Part shown: positions 1 to 11,399 of the stretch, in pieces
How positions within the stretch are numbered: the first letter of the stretch is position 1
Layout of the letters: each line of letters starts with the position of its first letter
Origin: Prorocentrum cordatum
Taxonomy: Eukaryota > Sar > Dinophyceae > Prorocentrales > Prorocentraceae
Direction: 5' to 3'
Assembly: GCA_963575745.1 (NCBI GenBank)
Contig: CAUYUJ010021682.1
Location: 562,692 to 626,691 of the forward strand
DNA length: 64,000 nt
The notes under the pieces: generated by a model
Seen by the model: the letters and a program-made list of their open reading frames with translations, nothing else
Told to the model about the DNA's origin: nothing
Databases searched by the model: none
Translations under genes and position numbers: made by a program

Positions 1-45
1 CTCCTTCCGCTGTTGCGGCCCCCTCCCTCCTTCCTCTTCCCATCT

Positions 46-76
46 TCTCTCGTCGTCGTCGCCGCCGCCGCCTCCG

Positions 77-142
<66 letters not shown>

Positions 143-148
143 TCGGGG
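46..148. repeat. (GTC)n microsatellite
   Basis: A nearly uninterrupted GTC/CGC trinucleotide run. It is open in all frames and gives poly-Val, poly-Ser or poly-Arg shadow reading frames, which are not genes. Confidence 0.9.
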
Positions 149-561
149 GCGGTCCTGCCTTCCTGCGGCTTGTGGCCCCTTCTGGGGGGGTGGCGTCCGA
201 AGGTAGTGGTGCGGTGTTCCGTCCCCCCGCCCCTCGCCTCCCGCGTTTCGTCCTTTTGCTGTTCCTTCTCCTCTTCTGTCGATCGGTCGCGCGTGATTTA
301 ATTAATTTAGTGCAGACGGGCTCTTTGCCCAGCTCGGGGCGCCCGCCCACTCAGAAGCCTCTGCCCCTCCGTTCTGCGGGGGTGGACGCCGCTAGTGGCT
401 TCGGTGCGCCACGAGCGTCCTACCAATCCCCTTCTGCAGTGTCCCTTGCTCCCGATTGGGACTGTTAGTATTGTCCGATTGTGGATGGCCCGCCAATGGA
501 GCCCTTGGCTGTGACCTGGCGTCCATTAGTTATCGTATCTCCGGCGCCCTGTCCCCTTCCC

Positions 562-567
562 TTCTCG

Positions 568-598
<31 letters not shown>

Positions 599-609
599 CT
601 CTCTCTCTT

Positions 610-682
<73 letters not shown>
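562..682. repeat. (CT)n microsatellite
   Basis: A polypyrimidine CT dinucleotide tract with occasional TTT interruptions. Poly-Ser/Leu and Arg/Glu reading frames across it are artefacts. Confidence 0.9.
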
Positions 683-685
<3 letters not shown>

Positions 686-2045
686 CTCTTGCTACCCTTA
701 GATCGGCTATGCACTGTTGCACTGGCTGCGCTGAGTGGGGTTGCGCACGTCTCTCGGCTTCTCCCCCCTCCTTCTGCGCCTCCTTCTGTGGGCAAAGCTT
801 TCTTTTTCCCGGCGGGGGCCGGAGTTTAAAGGAGTCGGCGTGTGGGACAGCCGAAATGTTGGCGGCTGAGCTACCCTCACTCCCTCCTCGGCCTCCTCTG
901 CTTTGCCTCTCCTGGTTATTTTTCCCACCTGTCGGGGCACTTCCAGGCGCAGCCGGCCATCCTGGGTGGACGCTGGCGCGTCGCGCATTTGCTGGCTGAC
1001 CCGCGGCGCCGCCCGGACCGATGCTGAATGCTGGGCGCGGGAAAAAATCGTTTGCTCAAGACCCCCGCCCGTCCAATACCTGACCTGGTCCGCTTCGCTC
1101 TTGCCCCAGTGCAAATCGCAGGCAGTTTTTTTCTGTTCCCCCGATACCCCCGCGACGCTCTGCGAGACGGCGGCGGTGCTCGTCCGAAGCGAGTCGCTCC
1201 GCCGCCAAGAGGCCGACAAGAGAGAACGGGCCGTGATCAGCGGGGGGCGGGCCCTGGCCGCTTGCGACGGCTCGCGCAAGAAGGTCGACGCCGCCGAGGG
1301 GCGGCCTCGCCAAGCGGCTTCCGCAGCGGAGGCTCGCCCTTTAAACATGCTTCGGGTTCGCTTCATAACGTCTCACGTTGCATCCACCTATTCTGGAGGA
1401 CAAGGAGGAAGACAGATGAGGCGCTGTAAACATCCACGGGGGCCGCGCGCAAGGAGCTGGAGCAAGAGGGGGGCTGCGTCGGCAAGCGCAGCGAGTACAG
1501 GAAACAGCGGAGAAGCGCGTCGGGGACGCGACGGCAATGGCGCGCAGCGAGGTCAACGCCGGGAGGGCGAACCTCACCGCCGTCGCCGCTTCCCGAAACG
1601 TCGCGGCGCGGGAGCACTGGGCGCTGCGCCGCGAGGTGGCCGCAGGCGTTGGCCGCGCGTTCTGCGTTGGACATGTTCAACGGAGCTCTTCCACGTCCGG
1701 TTGCGAGCTACGCCTGCCACCGCGGAAGGGCTCCGTTGAACAGCCGCCGCGTATAGCGTCGTTTCAACGAGGCCCGCCGGGGGCGCGGTTACCTCGCCAC
1801 GAGTGGGACGAGCACCCGAACGATTGGTCGGGCCCGCGCTCCACACCGAATCCCCATTCGCGGCGGGCGCTGGAGGCTCCTGGATCGCGCGGAAGGTGGG
1901 CGGGATCCGCAGCTGTTTTCAGGAACGCCGCGGCCCGCGCATCTGCTCTTGCGCCGCGGCGGGGCCCGGCGGCCCATGCGCGGTTGGCGCCGGACTACGC
2001 GTCGCGGTCATGTTCCTGTTTCCCGGCGAGCGCCGGCGGCTTATG

Positions 2046-2066
2046 CGTAGCTCATTTTGGCCCAAG
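2046..2066 (+). other. Degenerate spliced-leader (DinoSL) relic
   Basis: The sequence reads CGTAGCTCATTTTGGCCCAAG. It matches the dinoflagellate SL core GTAGCCATTTTGGCTCAAG with one inserted base and one T-to-C change. An ATG follows 35 nt downstream at 2101. SL sequence is normally added to mRNA by trans-splicing, so a genomic copy next to coding-like DNA suggests an old retroposed cDNA. The match is imperfect and chance cannot be excluded. Confidence 0.5.
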
Positions 2067-2483
2067 CGGTTGCTTGCCCGCCTCAGCCGCCGCCCCTGGG
2101 ATGGCGAGAGCCGCGCGGGCTAGAGGAGCTCTCGCGGCCCAGGACCTCGCGCCGCTGGTGGCGGCGGCGGTTGGGCGGCCGTGGACGGCGGCGCCCCTCG
2201 GCGCACCGTCGCCGCCGTGGCGCGCTCGGCGCTGTCGGCCGCAACTTTCGCCGCTGCCGCGCCGACGCTGCGCGCGCCCGCGGCGGTGGTGTTCACGAAA
2301 GCGCTGCTGGCGCTGCTGAGGGCCCCCCCTCGGCCGCGAAGGCGGCGCGTCGGCGGCGCCGACGCCCGCGCCTGGCAGAAGCGCGGCGGGCCGCGGGCGG
2401 CGGGCAATCGCTTGCGGAGGCGCGCGCGGCGGCCGCTGCTGCCGCGGCGCCTGGCGGCGGCGGGCCCCCCCCGGACGGCGACG

Positions 2484-2811
2484 CCATGGCCGTGGATTCC
2501 TCGCGGGGCGACGCCAAGGTGTCGGGCCTCAAGGACGGCCCCTGGGCTGACTCGGCCTGCCGCCCCTCGGCGCAGGGGCCGTCGACGCGCCCAGCCCGGG
2601 CGGCGGCGGCGGCGGCGGCGGCGGAGCCGGCAGCGGCGCCTTGGGCGCCGGTCGCGCCGCCTCGATGCCTGGACCCTCGCACGCGGCGGCGGCGCGGCCT
2701 TCGGCCCTCGACGAGCCGGCGGCCTCCCTCTCCTCTTTCGGCGCGTCCGCGGAGGAGCTCAAGGCGCGGACCGCCCTGCTGAAGCGAGCGGCGGCGATCG
2801 TCGGACGCTGA
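2484..2811 (+). pseudogene. Possible decayed coding fragment, unknown product
   Basis: An ATG at 2485 opens a frame reading AMAVDSSRGDAKVSGLKDG and so on. The next frame, ending at the TGA at 2809-2811, reads FGASAEELKARTALLKRAAA, an amphipathic helix-like tail. The two join only if a frameshift occurs near 2590 in a GGC/GCC-rich run. No family is recognised. It lies downstream of the SL-like relic at 2046-2066, so an old retroposed cDNA is possible. This could equally be chance composition in GC-rich DNA. Confidence 0.2.
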
Positions 2812-3652
2812 CTCGCTCGTCTCGCTCCTGGAGCGCCTGTTCCTGGAGCTGGGCGGGGGCGGGGGCGGGTGCGGCACCCCCGTTGTGCATAGCCGCGCAG
2901 GCTGGGCCCGTCGCGCTGCTCGTCGCGGTCCCCATTTGCAGTTTTTCATCTGAGGCGCCTGCAGCGCCGCCAGCCAAAATGCTTGAAGTTCAGGGCTGTG
3001 GACGTTGAGGTCAAAACAAAAAAGGCATATGTATGGTTGATGCAGGACTACACGCGGCGGCATTGCTCCTGTTTCCCAGTGGGCCCTGGCGGCGCTGGAC
3101 TGAGCGTTGTGCTTCTGCTTCGCGGTGGGGCCCTACGGATGGGAGCGAGCGCGATTCTCGGTCGGCCTGGGGAGCCGCGGTAGCGCTGCTTTTGTGGACG
3201 GCCGCGACAGTGCGCCCTCGGGCTGTCGGCCCGGCCGCGGCGGCGCATTTTTCGGCCAGGGGGCGACGGCAGCGCAATGTTCAGTCGCGCTCCAGTTTTT
3301 CTTTGGCGGTAGCAAACAGGGCGATGTGACCTTCAGGCGCGCCACGCGAGTGCTCGTCGGTTCTCGGCATAAACCCGCGCAGTGTTTCCGTGTGCTTCTG
3401 CACTTTACCCGTCAATTGCATGAATTCTTCCGACGCACAGAGCCAGCTTCAATGCGTCAGCCAGATACGGCCCAACTCTAGATTGATAATTGCATTGTTT
3501 GGGACCAGTGAGGCCGCGGCCCGTCCACGTGCTTTCGGACGGACGTTGCGTGATCCTGTCTCGTGGAAGCCACTTGATTACCTTCGGCGCACATTATGGC
3601 ACTCTGCCGCTTGCCCGCGGTCACTCTCGACATGGGAATCTCGCGATGCTGC

Positions 3653-3788
3653 GCGCACACACACACGTGAACACACGCACACACACACACACGCACACAC
3701 ACACACACACACACATAGATGTATGTAGGCATATGTGTATATATATATACAAATTTTTATATATATATATATATGTATACATATACTT
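3653..3788. repeat. (CA)n followed by (TA)n microsatellites
   Basis: A CA dinucleotide run (about 3653-3716) passes directly into a TA-rich run (about 3731-3788). There is no gene here. Confidence 0.9.
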
Positions 3789-3924
3789 ATGGCTGTGGCG
3801 ATGATGTCGATAATGATGGCGGTGGCGGCGACGACGATGGCGAGCCAAAGGGTGGTTGCCGACGGCGCGACTCGGGATGGCTCGCTCGCGTGGCCGTGAT
3901 CGCTTAAAGTAATGTGTTTCGTCA

Positions 3925-4500
3925 TCGTTCTCTCTCTCTCTCTCTCACATTAGTTCTCTCCTGTCTCTCTCACTGTCTTTCTTTCGCTGCATATTTATCC
4001 CGGTGATGGGTTCCCGGAAGGGGGGGCTAGTGTATATAGATACTTATACATACATACAAATATGTTGTTTACCTACATACGTACACATAATTGCGTAAAT
4101 CTATATATATATATATACATCCACATATACATGTATACATGTGTACAAAGATATGTTACCAGCTTCCACCATGGATCCGATTTACGGTTGGATCGTGAAC
4201 AATTCCAAAGGCCCGGTGAATTCATGTGAGACGATGTATGATCGATCCATATTTTGGCTCAACATGATTCCAAATGTTCGGGGTTTGCATATCAGCACGA
4301 TTGTTTGGCAATTGGCTCGGACGCAGCCAGCATTGCGGCCGCCTAACTGCGGCCACAGCAAGCCAGCGGGGGTGACACGGGGCACCTCATTGGCACTTGT
4401 TATGAAAACGCTAGCACATTACGAGCATGTGCCGGGGCTTTATTCGTGGAAGTTCGCTTGAGCATGTACAGGGGGGGGGGGGGGGCTTCGTGTAATATAG
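3925..4500. other. AT-richer spacer with TA repeats and a G15 run
   Basis: This stretch holds CT and TA tracts (3928-3985, 4031-4141) and a homopolymer of 15 G at 4471-4485. A 106-codon frame at 4141-4461 has no recognisable domain and is not called as a gene. Confidence 0.6.
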
Positions 4501-4935
4501 TCCCTACGTGGTTAGCGCCAGCATTGGTCTTCTTCGTGCAAGATCGTTTTGCTCAAGGGCCCCAGGCCCTGTGTACCTGATAGGGCGTGCATCTGCGGTT
4601 GCACCTTGTTTTCTTCCCAGGGTTTTTGACGTTGTCGGCGCCGGCTTTGGTTTATTTCGCGCAAGTGTCGTCGTCGTCGTCGAAGCCGTTTGTTCCAGCA
4701 AGCCGTGGCGCGCGTGGAGGCCGCACGAGGAGGTGGAACGGCCGTTCTCGCCTGCGGCGGCCAGAGCACGCTGCGCTTTCCCGAAGTGCGAGCGCGGCGC
4801 GAGGATTCCGTGCGTCTTCCCCCTTGTCTCCGATCCATTCTCCCTCTTCCGCCCGTGGGGGGCTCACTAAGGCATCTGGAGGCTTCCAGGACGCGTCTGG
4901 GGATATCTGGGGAGCCTGGAGGAATAAGAGAAGGA

Positions 4936-5054
4936 GGTGGTGGAGGAGGAGGAGGAGAAGGAGGAGGAGGAGGGGGAGGAGGAGGGGACGTAGGAGGAGG
5001 AGGAGGAGGAGGAGGAAGACGAGGAGGTGGAGGAGGAGGAGGAGGAGGAGGACC
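4936..5054. repeat. (GGA)n microsatellite
   Basis: A GGA/GGAGGGG trinucleotide array on the plus strand. Poly-Gly, poly-Arg and poly-Glu frames over it are artefacts. Confidence 0.9.
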
Positions 5055-5235
5055 GACCGAAATCGGCCAAAGACCCTTTTCCGAACCCCTCCCGCGGTCC
5101 ATCCTGCGCCAGCGGCAGTTCCACTGTCATCATCGGACCCTTTCCCGAACCCCTTTCGGCGCCCTGCGGCTATCAACGGGCAGGGGCGCAAAACTGTTCC
5201 TGTGGAAGGCGTTTCGGACTTCCATTTTTGAGCTC

Positions 5236-5505
5236 TCTTGGGCCGTATTGGGGCCCTCTTGGAGGCCTCTTGGGCTGTCTTGGGGCGGTCTTGGGAGCTT
5301 CTTGAGCCGTCTTGGAGCGTCGGAAAGCCGAAAACGAGAGAAGGCGAAAGTCCTTGAAACAATTTGTTTGTAAAATTGACGATTTGGGCCTCTTGTGGCT
5401 CTCTCGGGAGGCCTCTTGGAGCGGTCTTGGGGCCTCTCGGGGCCCTCTTGGGCCGTCTTGGAACCATCTTCGGGCGCCTTCGAGCACTCCTGGCCACGAC
5501 AATGC
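5236..5505 (+). repeat. GGCCTCTTGG-type minisatellite, short array
   Basis: Degenerate 10-25-bp units of the form GGCCTCTTGGGCCGTCTTGG. The array is interrupted at 5310-5390 by a ~70-bp AT-richer spacer starting GTCGGAAAGCCGAAAA. The same spacer type recurs inside the arrays at 9.8-11.8, 42.5, 54.0-54.4 and 60.5 kb. Confidence 0.8.
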
Positions 5506-5997
5506 GAACACGGCGTAAGTTGCGAGGATTAACGGCCTCGGGGACGCGAACATGGTGTAATTGACATGGGTTTATGGCCTCGGGGGCGCGAATCTCATCT
5601 ATTCTTACGTGTCCCACGCCCCCTCGAGAATTCAGACAACGCGATCCAGGCGGGGTAGATGGATGGTTTGGGGCTCCCCCACTTCGCCCGGAGTTCAACA
5701 CTTTACAATTGGAACCAGAATGCAGGATTGCAACATTGCCGACTTGAAACTGCAAATGGCGCAGGGAGCAGCGCACTTGGTCCTACAGCCTGGTGGTCCC
5801 ACAACGGGACTGGCGGATTCGCTAGACGGATAGAAGGTAGTTCTTTGTCAAAACGGGGTTTTCGCTTAGATTATAGGCCCACTGCTGTTGGTCTTTCAAG
5901 AGGCACGTCTTGCAGTGAAAAGTTGGGAACTCATGAGGAGGGGATTCGGTACGAAAGGGTGCATTGCAGCACCGTGGACACATCTTGATTTTATGAT

Positions 5998-6130
5998 GGT
6001 CCCTCCTTCTCCTTTTCCTCCTCCTCCTCCCTCCCTCCCTCTCTCCCTCCCTCCCTCCCCTCTCTTCCTCCTCTCTTCCTCCTCTTCCTCCTCCTACTCC
6101 TATCCTTATTCCTTATTCGAATATACTCCT
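5998..6130. repeat. Pyrimidine-rich TCC/TCCC simple repeat
   Basis: A CTCC-rich tract with no coding value. Confidence 0.8.
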
Positions 6131-6268
6131 ACTCCCCCCTCAGGCCGGCAGATAGGGGCCGCATCCGGGTGGTCCCATCCTAACCTGTAAAAAACAATAC
6201 AAAAGCAACATTTTTCTTATTTTTTCCTCTCGACATGGACGTCCTGTCGTCCACGGCGATAATCCATT

Positions 6269-6386
6269 GCAAAAAATACCACAAAGAGCACACGCGCGCG
6301 TTCATGTCAGAATCCTACCGAACACCGTGTGTTTGCAAGCATTTCAACATAAAAACATCAAAAACCCAATGCTTTTTCACAAAAAT
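6269..6386 (+). repeat. 118-bp direct repeat, copy 1
   Basis: It is identical to 6531-6648 except for one base (G/T at the CACACGCG/CACACTCG position). The repeat is AT-richer than its surroundings and contains AAAAACATCAAAAACCC. Its flanks are unrelated to those of copy 2. Confidence 0.9.
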
Positions 6387-6530
6387 TGTACAAATTTCCC
6401 GCCCGGGCTCTCTTGCTGAAATCATAGGAAAACCATAGGAATCTTAAGAATTCGGTCAAATCCAGCGATTTCACGTCATCGCGCGGTGCACTCGCGATGC
6501 TCTGTCATGCACCCAGGCCGCGAATCCTGT

Positions 6531-6648
6531 GCAAAAAATACCACAAAGAGCACACTCGCGCGTTCATGTCAGAATCCTACCGAACACCGTGTGTTTGCAA
6601 GCATTTCAACATAAAAACATCAAAAACCCAATGCTTTTTCACAAAAAT
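6531..6648 (+). repeat. 118-bp direct repeat, copy 2
   Basis: The second copy of the 118-bp unit, offset exactly 262 bp from copy 1. The 144 bp between the copies are not duplicated. Confidence 0.9.
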
Positions 6649-6943
6649 GCTTTGGGGTGTCCTGTCAGACCGTCGGGCTTCCTCCGGCCACCTCTGGCTT
6701 CCTGCGGTGTACCGGGCCATTCTCGACTCGTCTGGCAATGCGTGCGCGGCATTCAACACGCGCTCGCCAGTTCCCGTCGGCAACCGCCATCGCGGCCGCA
6801 TCAGCTGTACCAAACCGGCTGGCCGGTGTGACTTCGGCCCCCAGTTGTGCCAGCTTTGCTTCTTATGTTGTGGGAGGGCGGGTGGGACTGGGCATGCCAT
6901 GCTTGACTCGCTCGAGCTGGCTAGCTTGACTCCTACTCCTACT

Positions 6944-7130
6944 CCTGCTCCTTCTCTTCCTCTGGCTCCTTCTCCTCTTCCTCCTCCTCCTCCTCCTCCT
7001 CCTCCTCCTCCTCCTGCTCCTCCTCCGCCTCCTCCTCTTCATCCTCCTCTTCCTCACCCCCCTCCACCTTCCGTCCCTCCTCGTTCCCTCCCTCCCCCTC
7101 CCTCCCCTCCTGCCCCGCCCGCCCTGCCCC
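6944..7130. repeat. (TCC)n microsatellite
   Basis: TCC/CTC trinucleotide array, uninterrupted at 6981-7015, with TCC on the plus strand. With the next TCC array at 7467-7531 it brackets about 330 bp of unrelated GC-rich DNA. Confidence 0.85.
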
Positions 7131-7466
7131 CCGCGGAGGACCACGTGAGGGCCTTCCGGGAGCGCCCGCGCGCCGCCAGCACCTGCCGGGGCTATAGGAG
7201 CGCCGCGGCGGGCGACGGCGGCAAGAACGACGGCGACAGACGGCAGACGGCAGACCCAGATCTCCGACGATGCGATGTTTCGATACGGCGTTGTTTTTCG
7301 ATTCGGGCCTCTGGGGCCCAAGTGTCGGGCCCCCGGGCCATCGGATGTGGATCCGGGACGGAGGCAGCAGCGGTTGCAGGTGAGGGATGCGAGAGTTGAC
7401 GGCACGGGCAGCTGCCAGATCTCCTGGCGGTTCGCTTCCTGCCTTCCCAATCCGCCTTCCCGCCCT

Positions 7467-7531
7467 TGTCCTCCTCCTCCTCCTCCTCCTCCTCCTCCTC
7501 CTCCTCCTCCTCCTCCTCCTCCTCCTCCTCG
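7467..7531. repeat. (TCC)n microsatellite
   Basis: An uninterrupted TCC array on the plus strand. Confidence 0.9.
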
Positions 7532-7587
7532 CCGTCCTCTCCGTCAGATTCATCAATACACTCCTCCGCCTCCCGTGGCCTTCGTTT

Positions 7588-7611
7588 CCCGCAGTCATCT
7601 TTTAGCTCAAG
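7588..7611 (+). other. Very degenerate SL-like relic
   Basis: CCGCAGTCATCTTTTAGCTCAAG aligns to the SL as CCG-TAG-CCAT-TTTGGCTCAAG with transitions and one or two inserted bases. It lies just downstream of a (TCC)n array, the same arrangement as the better SL copies at 33.9 and 39.9 kb. It is weak on sequence alone. Confidence 0.3.
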
Positions 7612-7699
7612 GCTAGAGCAGTGTTCTTGCCACACGGCTGCCATCTAGTGGCCTTCGGCACATACCGCCACCGTGCTTGGGTTGAGGGTCAGGGTCCTA

Positions 7700-7882
7700 A
7701 CGGATGCTTCTTGGGGTCTCTTCGGAGGGCTTTCGGTGGCCTTTGGGGGACAGTTTTGAGGCCTCTCGGGATCCTGTTGAGGGTCTCTTTGGTGCCTCCT
7801 GGGGCTTCCTGGGGCCTCTTGGGGGCCTCTTGGGGCCTCTTCGGGCTTTCTTGGGGGCCTCTGCGGGCGCCCTGGGGGCGCT
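7700..7882 (+). repeat. GGCCTCTTGG-type minisatellite, short array
   Basis: Repeated GGGGCCTCTTGGGGCC units of the family that dominates 9.6-11.9 kb. Confidence 0.8.
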
Positions 7883-7889
7883 GCTATTT

Positions 7890-9240
7890 GTGAGCCCGCA
7901 GGAGCCTGCACCAGCAGTGTGTCTCCCAGCCATGTGCTGGCCTCTGTCGCGTCACCGTCATCATCATTCTGGACCGCTGCGCCGTAAGGACAAGCTCATT
8001 GATTTGAGTGGTCTGGGTTCGGCACCGCTTGCGTAGGCCACCCACGCTTTCGGTTGCCGATTAAAGGAGCTGAGTTTTCAGGTAGGAGCTCGTTCCGCTA
8101 ATGCTTTACATGGTGCGGGATACGCGGACGCTGCTGTTGCAAACCGACCTCGGAGCGGGCTGGCATTCACTTCAGGAATCCCTCGACACTGCTCATATAA
8201 GGGCATGGCGACAGAGGCTGCAGGACACGGTCGCTTCTCTGCCAGCGTGGCCCACGAATACCATCACGTGGTTGTTGCTCGTGGTTGGCAAACATTTATG
8301 AGCAACTCGTTCGTCAGACATGGATTCCAAGATCTAAGTCACGATGAAGATCAGTCTGCTGCGCGCAGGCGCGCACCCCCGAGCTCCAAGCAGACTGCCC
8401 AGCAGGAGCTGCTACGACGGCCCTGCCACAAGCTTCAAGCGCCTTCTGCTCGGCAAGGGGGCGGACAGCGTCCTCCCTGTCCTCCCTCCGTGGCCGCGCC
8501 TCCCCCCCTCCCCCCCCCACGCGAGCCACCTGCACAGGCGCAATCAGTCAGCAGCCACAGCGCGGCCCGCCGTGGCCCTGACCGCCCCGAGCCCCTTCGG
8601 CGCTGCGCCAAAGACCAGCAGAAGGCGCGCAGCGCGCAGCGCCGCTCCGGGTCTCGCGGCCGTTGTGACCGCGGCAGCGGAGGGATCACGGACAAGGAAG
8701 GGCAAGCGTGACACAGAGCGAGAAGCCCCCGCGCGCGCACCGGCAGCATTGCGGCCGCCGGGCCAGCATCCTCAGCAGGCAGCGAGGGCGGGAGTCGACC
8801 CACACCACCCGCAGAGGCTACCTCGGCAGGCCAGGATGCTCGGAGACGCCGCCGACGCGGGATAGCGAGCACGGGACGGGCGCCGACCACGTCGCACCAC
8901 AGAGGCCACATCGACAGGCCGTGACGTCCCGAAACGCCGTCGACGTGTGAGGCGAGGTGCAGTCCGGCGCAAGCCCGGCATCAAGGCGGGGGAGGCAGAG
9001 GGCGCAAGCGCGCTTGGGGTGCGGAACACGCCAGTGGACGCGACATTGGGCGCGTTCTGTGGAGCTCCTGAACCGCGACTATGCTCCGGTGCTGCGCGAG
9101 TCCTTCCCGCGCACCCTCGCCTTGCCCATCTCGCCCTCGTCGGCGCGGACTTGTCCTGACGGGGCATCGCTCGCGTGCCCTGGCCTGGTTCAGCGGGTGG
9201 TTGCGCACCAGGGGCTCGCAAAGTCACCGACTGACGCGCC
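7890..9240. other. No supported gene
   Basis: GC-rich DNA with several overlapping open frames on both strands and no recognisable domain. An imperfect repeat pair (CAGAGGCTACCTCGGCAGGCC near 8813 and CAGAGGCCACATCGACAGGCC near 8901) lies inside it. Confidence 0.5.
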
Positions 9241-9248
9241 CTGTTAAT

Positions 9249-9368
9249 GTGTGTCTCTCTCTCTCTCTTTCTCTCTGTCTCTCTCTCTCTCTCTATCTCT
9301 CTCGTTGTCCCATTATCTCTGTTTCGTTTCTCTCTCTCTCTCTCTCTCTTTATGTTGTCCCTCTCTCC

Positions 9369-9406
<38 letters not shown>

Positions 9407-9495
9407 ATAGACACATAGTTATATGTGCATGTATATATATATATACATATATCTCTATATATATATATATATATATATATGTACATATATGTAAA
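9249..9495. repeat. (CT)n then (AT)n microsatellites
   Basis: CT dinucleotide tracts (about 9252-9403) are followed by a TA/TACA tract (about 9416-9495). Confidence 0.9.
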
Positions 9496-9599
9496 TCGAA
9501 GACGCCTACGGCGAATCACCGCCGCCCCCTGCCTTTTTGGAAGCGCCTATCTGGCCGAGCGTTGAGGCCAGACCTGCCAAGCTATCGGACCATGTGCTT

Positions 9600-11230
9600 C
9601 CCGAGTCGGTTTGGAAAGCCTTCGGGGAACACGTGAGCATCTTGAAGGTCATGGAGGCCATTTTGACCCGTTCGGGCCTTCTTGGAGGATGTCTTGGAGG
9701 GCGTGAGGGCCGTCTTGGAGGCCATCTTGAGCGTCTTGGAGGCCTCTTGGGCAGTCTTGGGGGCCTCTTGGGGCCGTCTTGGGCCTCTTGGGCGATCTTT
9801 CGTGGCTCTTGGGCCGTCTCGGGCCGTCGGAAGGCCGAAAAAAAGCAGATGCCACAACCCTTCAAAAACTGATGGGAAATCAATGATTTGAGCCTTTTCG
9901 GGCCGTCCTGGAGGCCCTCTTGGAGGTCTCCTGGGCCGTCTTAAGGCCATCTTTGGCCGTCTTGGTGGGCTCCTGGCCCGTCTGACGCCGTCGGAAGCCA
10001 TTTGGGGGCCTCTCTGAACCAGCATGGGGCCCCCTTGGAATGCTCCAGGGCCGTCTTGGAGGCCATCTTGGGCGTCTTAAAGGCCTCCTGGGCCATCTTG
10101 GGGGCCTCTTGGGGCCGTCTCGGGGGCCTCTTGGCCCGTTCTGGGGCCATCTTGGAGGCCTCTTGGGCGAGCTTTGGGCGGTCTTTGGGGGCTCTTGGGC
10201 CGTCTCGGGCTGTCGAAAGGCCGAAAAGAAGCAAATGTCAACATCCTTCAAAAACCTTGGGAGAATCAGTGTTGTTTTACCTTTTTCTGGCCTTCCTGGA
10301 CGCCCTCTTGGAGGCCTCTTGGGCCGTCTTGGGCCAACTTCGAGCCAACTTCGGCCATCTTGGTGGGCTCCTGGCCCGTCTGACGCCGTCGGAAGCCGTC
10401 TTGGGGGCCTCTCTAAACCAGCTTGGGGCCCTCTTGGAATGCGCCGTCTTGGGGGCCTCTTGGGGCCGTCTCGGGGGCCTCTTGGCCCGTTCTGGGGCCA
10501 TCTTGGAGGCATCTTGGGCGATCTTTGGACGATCTTTGGGGGCTCTTGGGCCGTCTCGGGCCGTCGGAAGGCCGAAAAGAAGCAAATGTCAACATCCTTC
10601 AAAAACCTTGGGAGAATCATTGTTTTACCTTTTTCTGGCCTTCCCGGACGCCCTCTTGGAGGCCTCTTGGGCCGTCTTGGGCCAGCTTCGAGCCAACTTC
10701 GGCCATCTTGGTGGGTTCCTGGCCCGTCTGACGCCGTCGGGAGCCGTCTTTCTGGGCCTCTCTGAACCGGCTTGGGGCCCTCTTGGGGCGCTTCGGGACC
10801 GTCTTGGAGGCCATCTTGGGCCGTCATGGGGCCATTTTGGAGACCTGGTGGGTGCTCTGGGGGCGATATTGGGGGCCTCTTGGGCCGACTTGGACAGCGG
10901 GAAGGCTTCAAAGAAGCATATGTCAAAATCAGTTTAAAAAGCCATAGAAAATCAATGAGTTTGGCCTCTTCGGGCTCTCCTGGGGGACCTCTTGGGCCAT
11001 CTTAAGGCCATCTTGGAGCCATCTTGGCCCGATTTGAGGCTTCTTGGACGATTTAGAAGGCATCTTGGACCCTCTTGGGACGTCTTGGAGGCCATCTTGG
11101 ACCACCTTGGGCGAACTTCGAGGCCATCCTGTGCCATCTTGGCCGTCTTGGAGGCCATCTTGGGCCAACTTGGGGCAACAAAGGCATCGACGGATGCGTT
11201 TTGAGATCCTTCTCGGGACTCCGGCTGGAC
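9600..11230 (+). repeat. Large GGCCTCTTGGGCCGTC minisatellite with higher-order repeat
   Basis: About 1.6 kb of degenerate units rich in TCTTGGGCCGTC and TCTTGGAGGCC. At least four ~70-bp spacers of the GTCGGAAGGCCGAAAA...CCTTCAAAAAC type are embedded at about 9825, 10211, 10563 and 10890. The blocks 10211-10562 and 10563-10905 are near-identical at their start, giving a higher-order unit of about 350 bp. Long frames in this array encode periodic Gly/Leu/Trp/Ser or Pro/Lys/Arg peptides on both strands and are artefacts of the periodicity. Confidence 0.85.
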
Positions 11231-11399
11231 GGGCCGAAGCCCCAGGTAGAGTTCTTGTGGAAAAAGAACCAAGACCGAAATCGTCTAGCACGCCAGGCAC
11301 CCCTGCGGTGAATCGACAGAGGGCGGCGGATGTTGAATAGCTTTCGGCCCATCTCGCCACCGCGCCTGTGTTGTAGGTCATAAGCCTCTAGGCTGTTCG

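Larger units (their letters stand above)
683..3650. other. GC-rich non-coding stretch, no supported gene
   Basis: Long reading frames occur on both strands because stop codons are rare at this GC content. None shows a recognisable domain, and no frame is better supported than its shadows. Two details are listed separately: an SL-like relic at 2046-2066 and a weak coding-like stretch that ends at 2811. Confidence 0.6.

Noticed and set aside
13-468. 151-codon frame rich in Val over the GTC repeat
   Set aside because: Composition is dictated by the microsatellite; no domain and no preference over the other frames.
1041-1056. AATCGTTTGCTCAAG as a spliced-leader relic
   Set aside because: Only the last eight bases match the SL; too weak to distinguish from chance.
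4141-4461. 106-codon frame in an AT-richer stretch
   Set aside because: No recognisable domain, no SL, no neighbour context; length is within chance.
4537-4556. GCAAGATCGTTTTGCTCAAG as a spliced-leader relic
   Set aside because: Matches the SL 3' end loosely but lacks GTAGCCA; not adjacent to a recognisable insert.
6497-7399. 300-codon frame with poly-Pro centre
   Set aside because: It crosses the 118-bp repeat and a TCC array; the poly-Pro is microsatellite translation.
9880-10926. Long frames on both strands over the minisatellite (Gly/Leu/Trp and Pro/Lys/Arg repeats)
   Set aside because: All frames of a repeat lacking stop codons stay open; no non-repetitive protein segment accompanies them.
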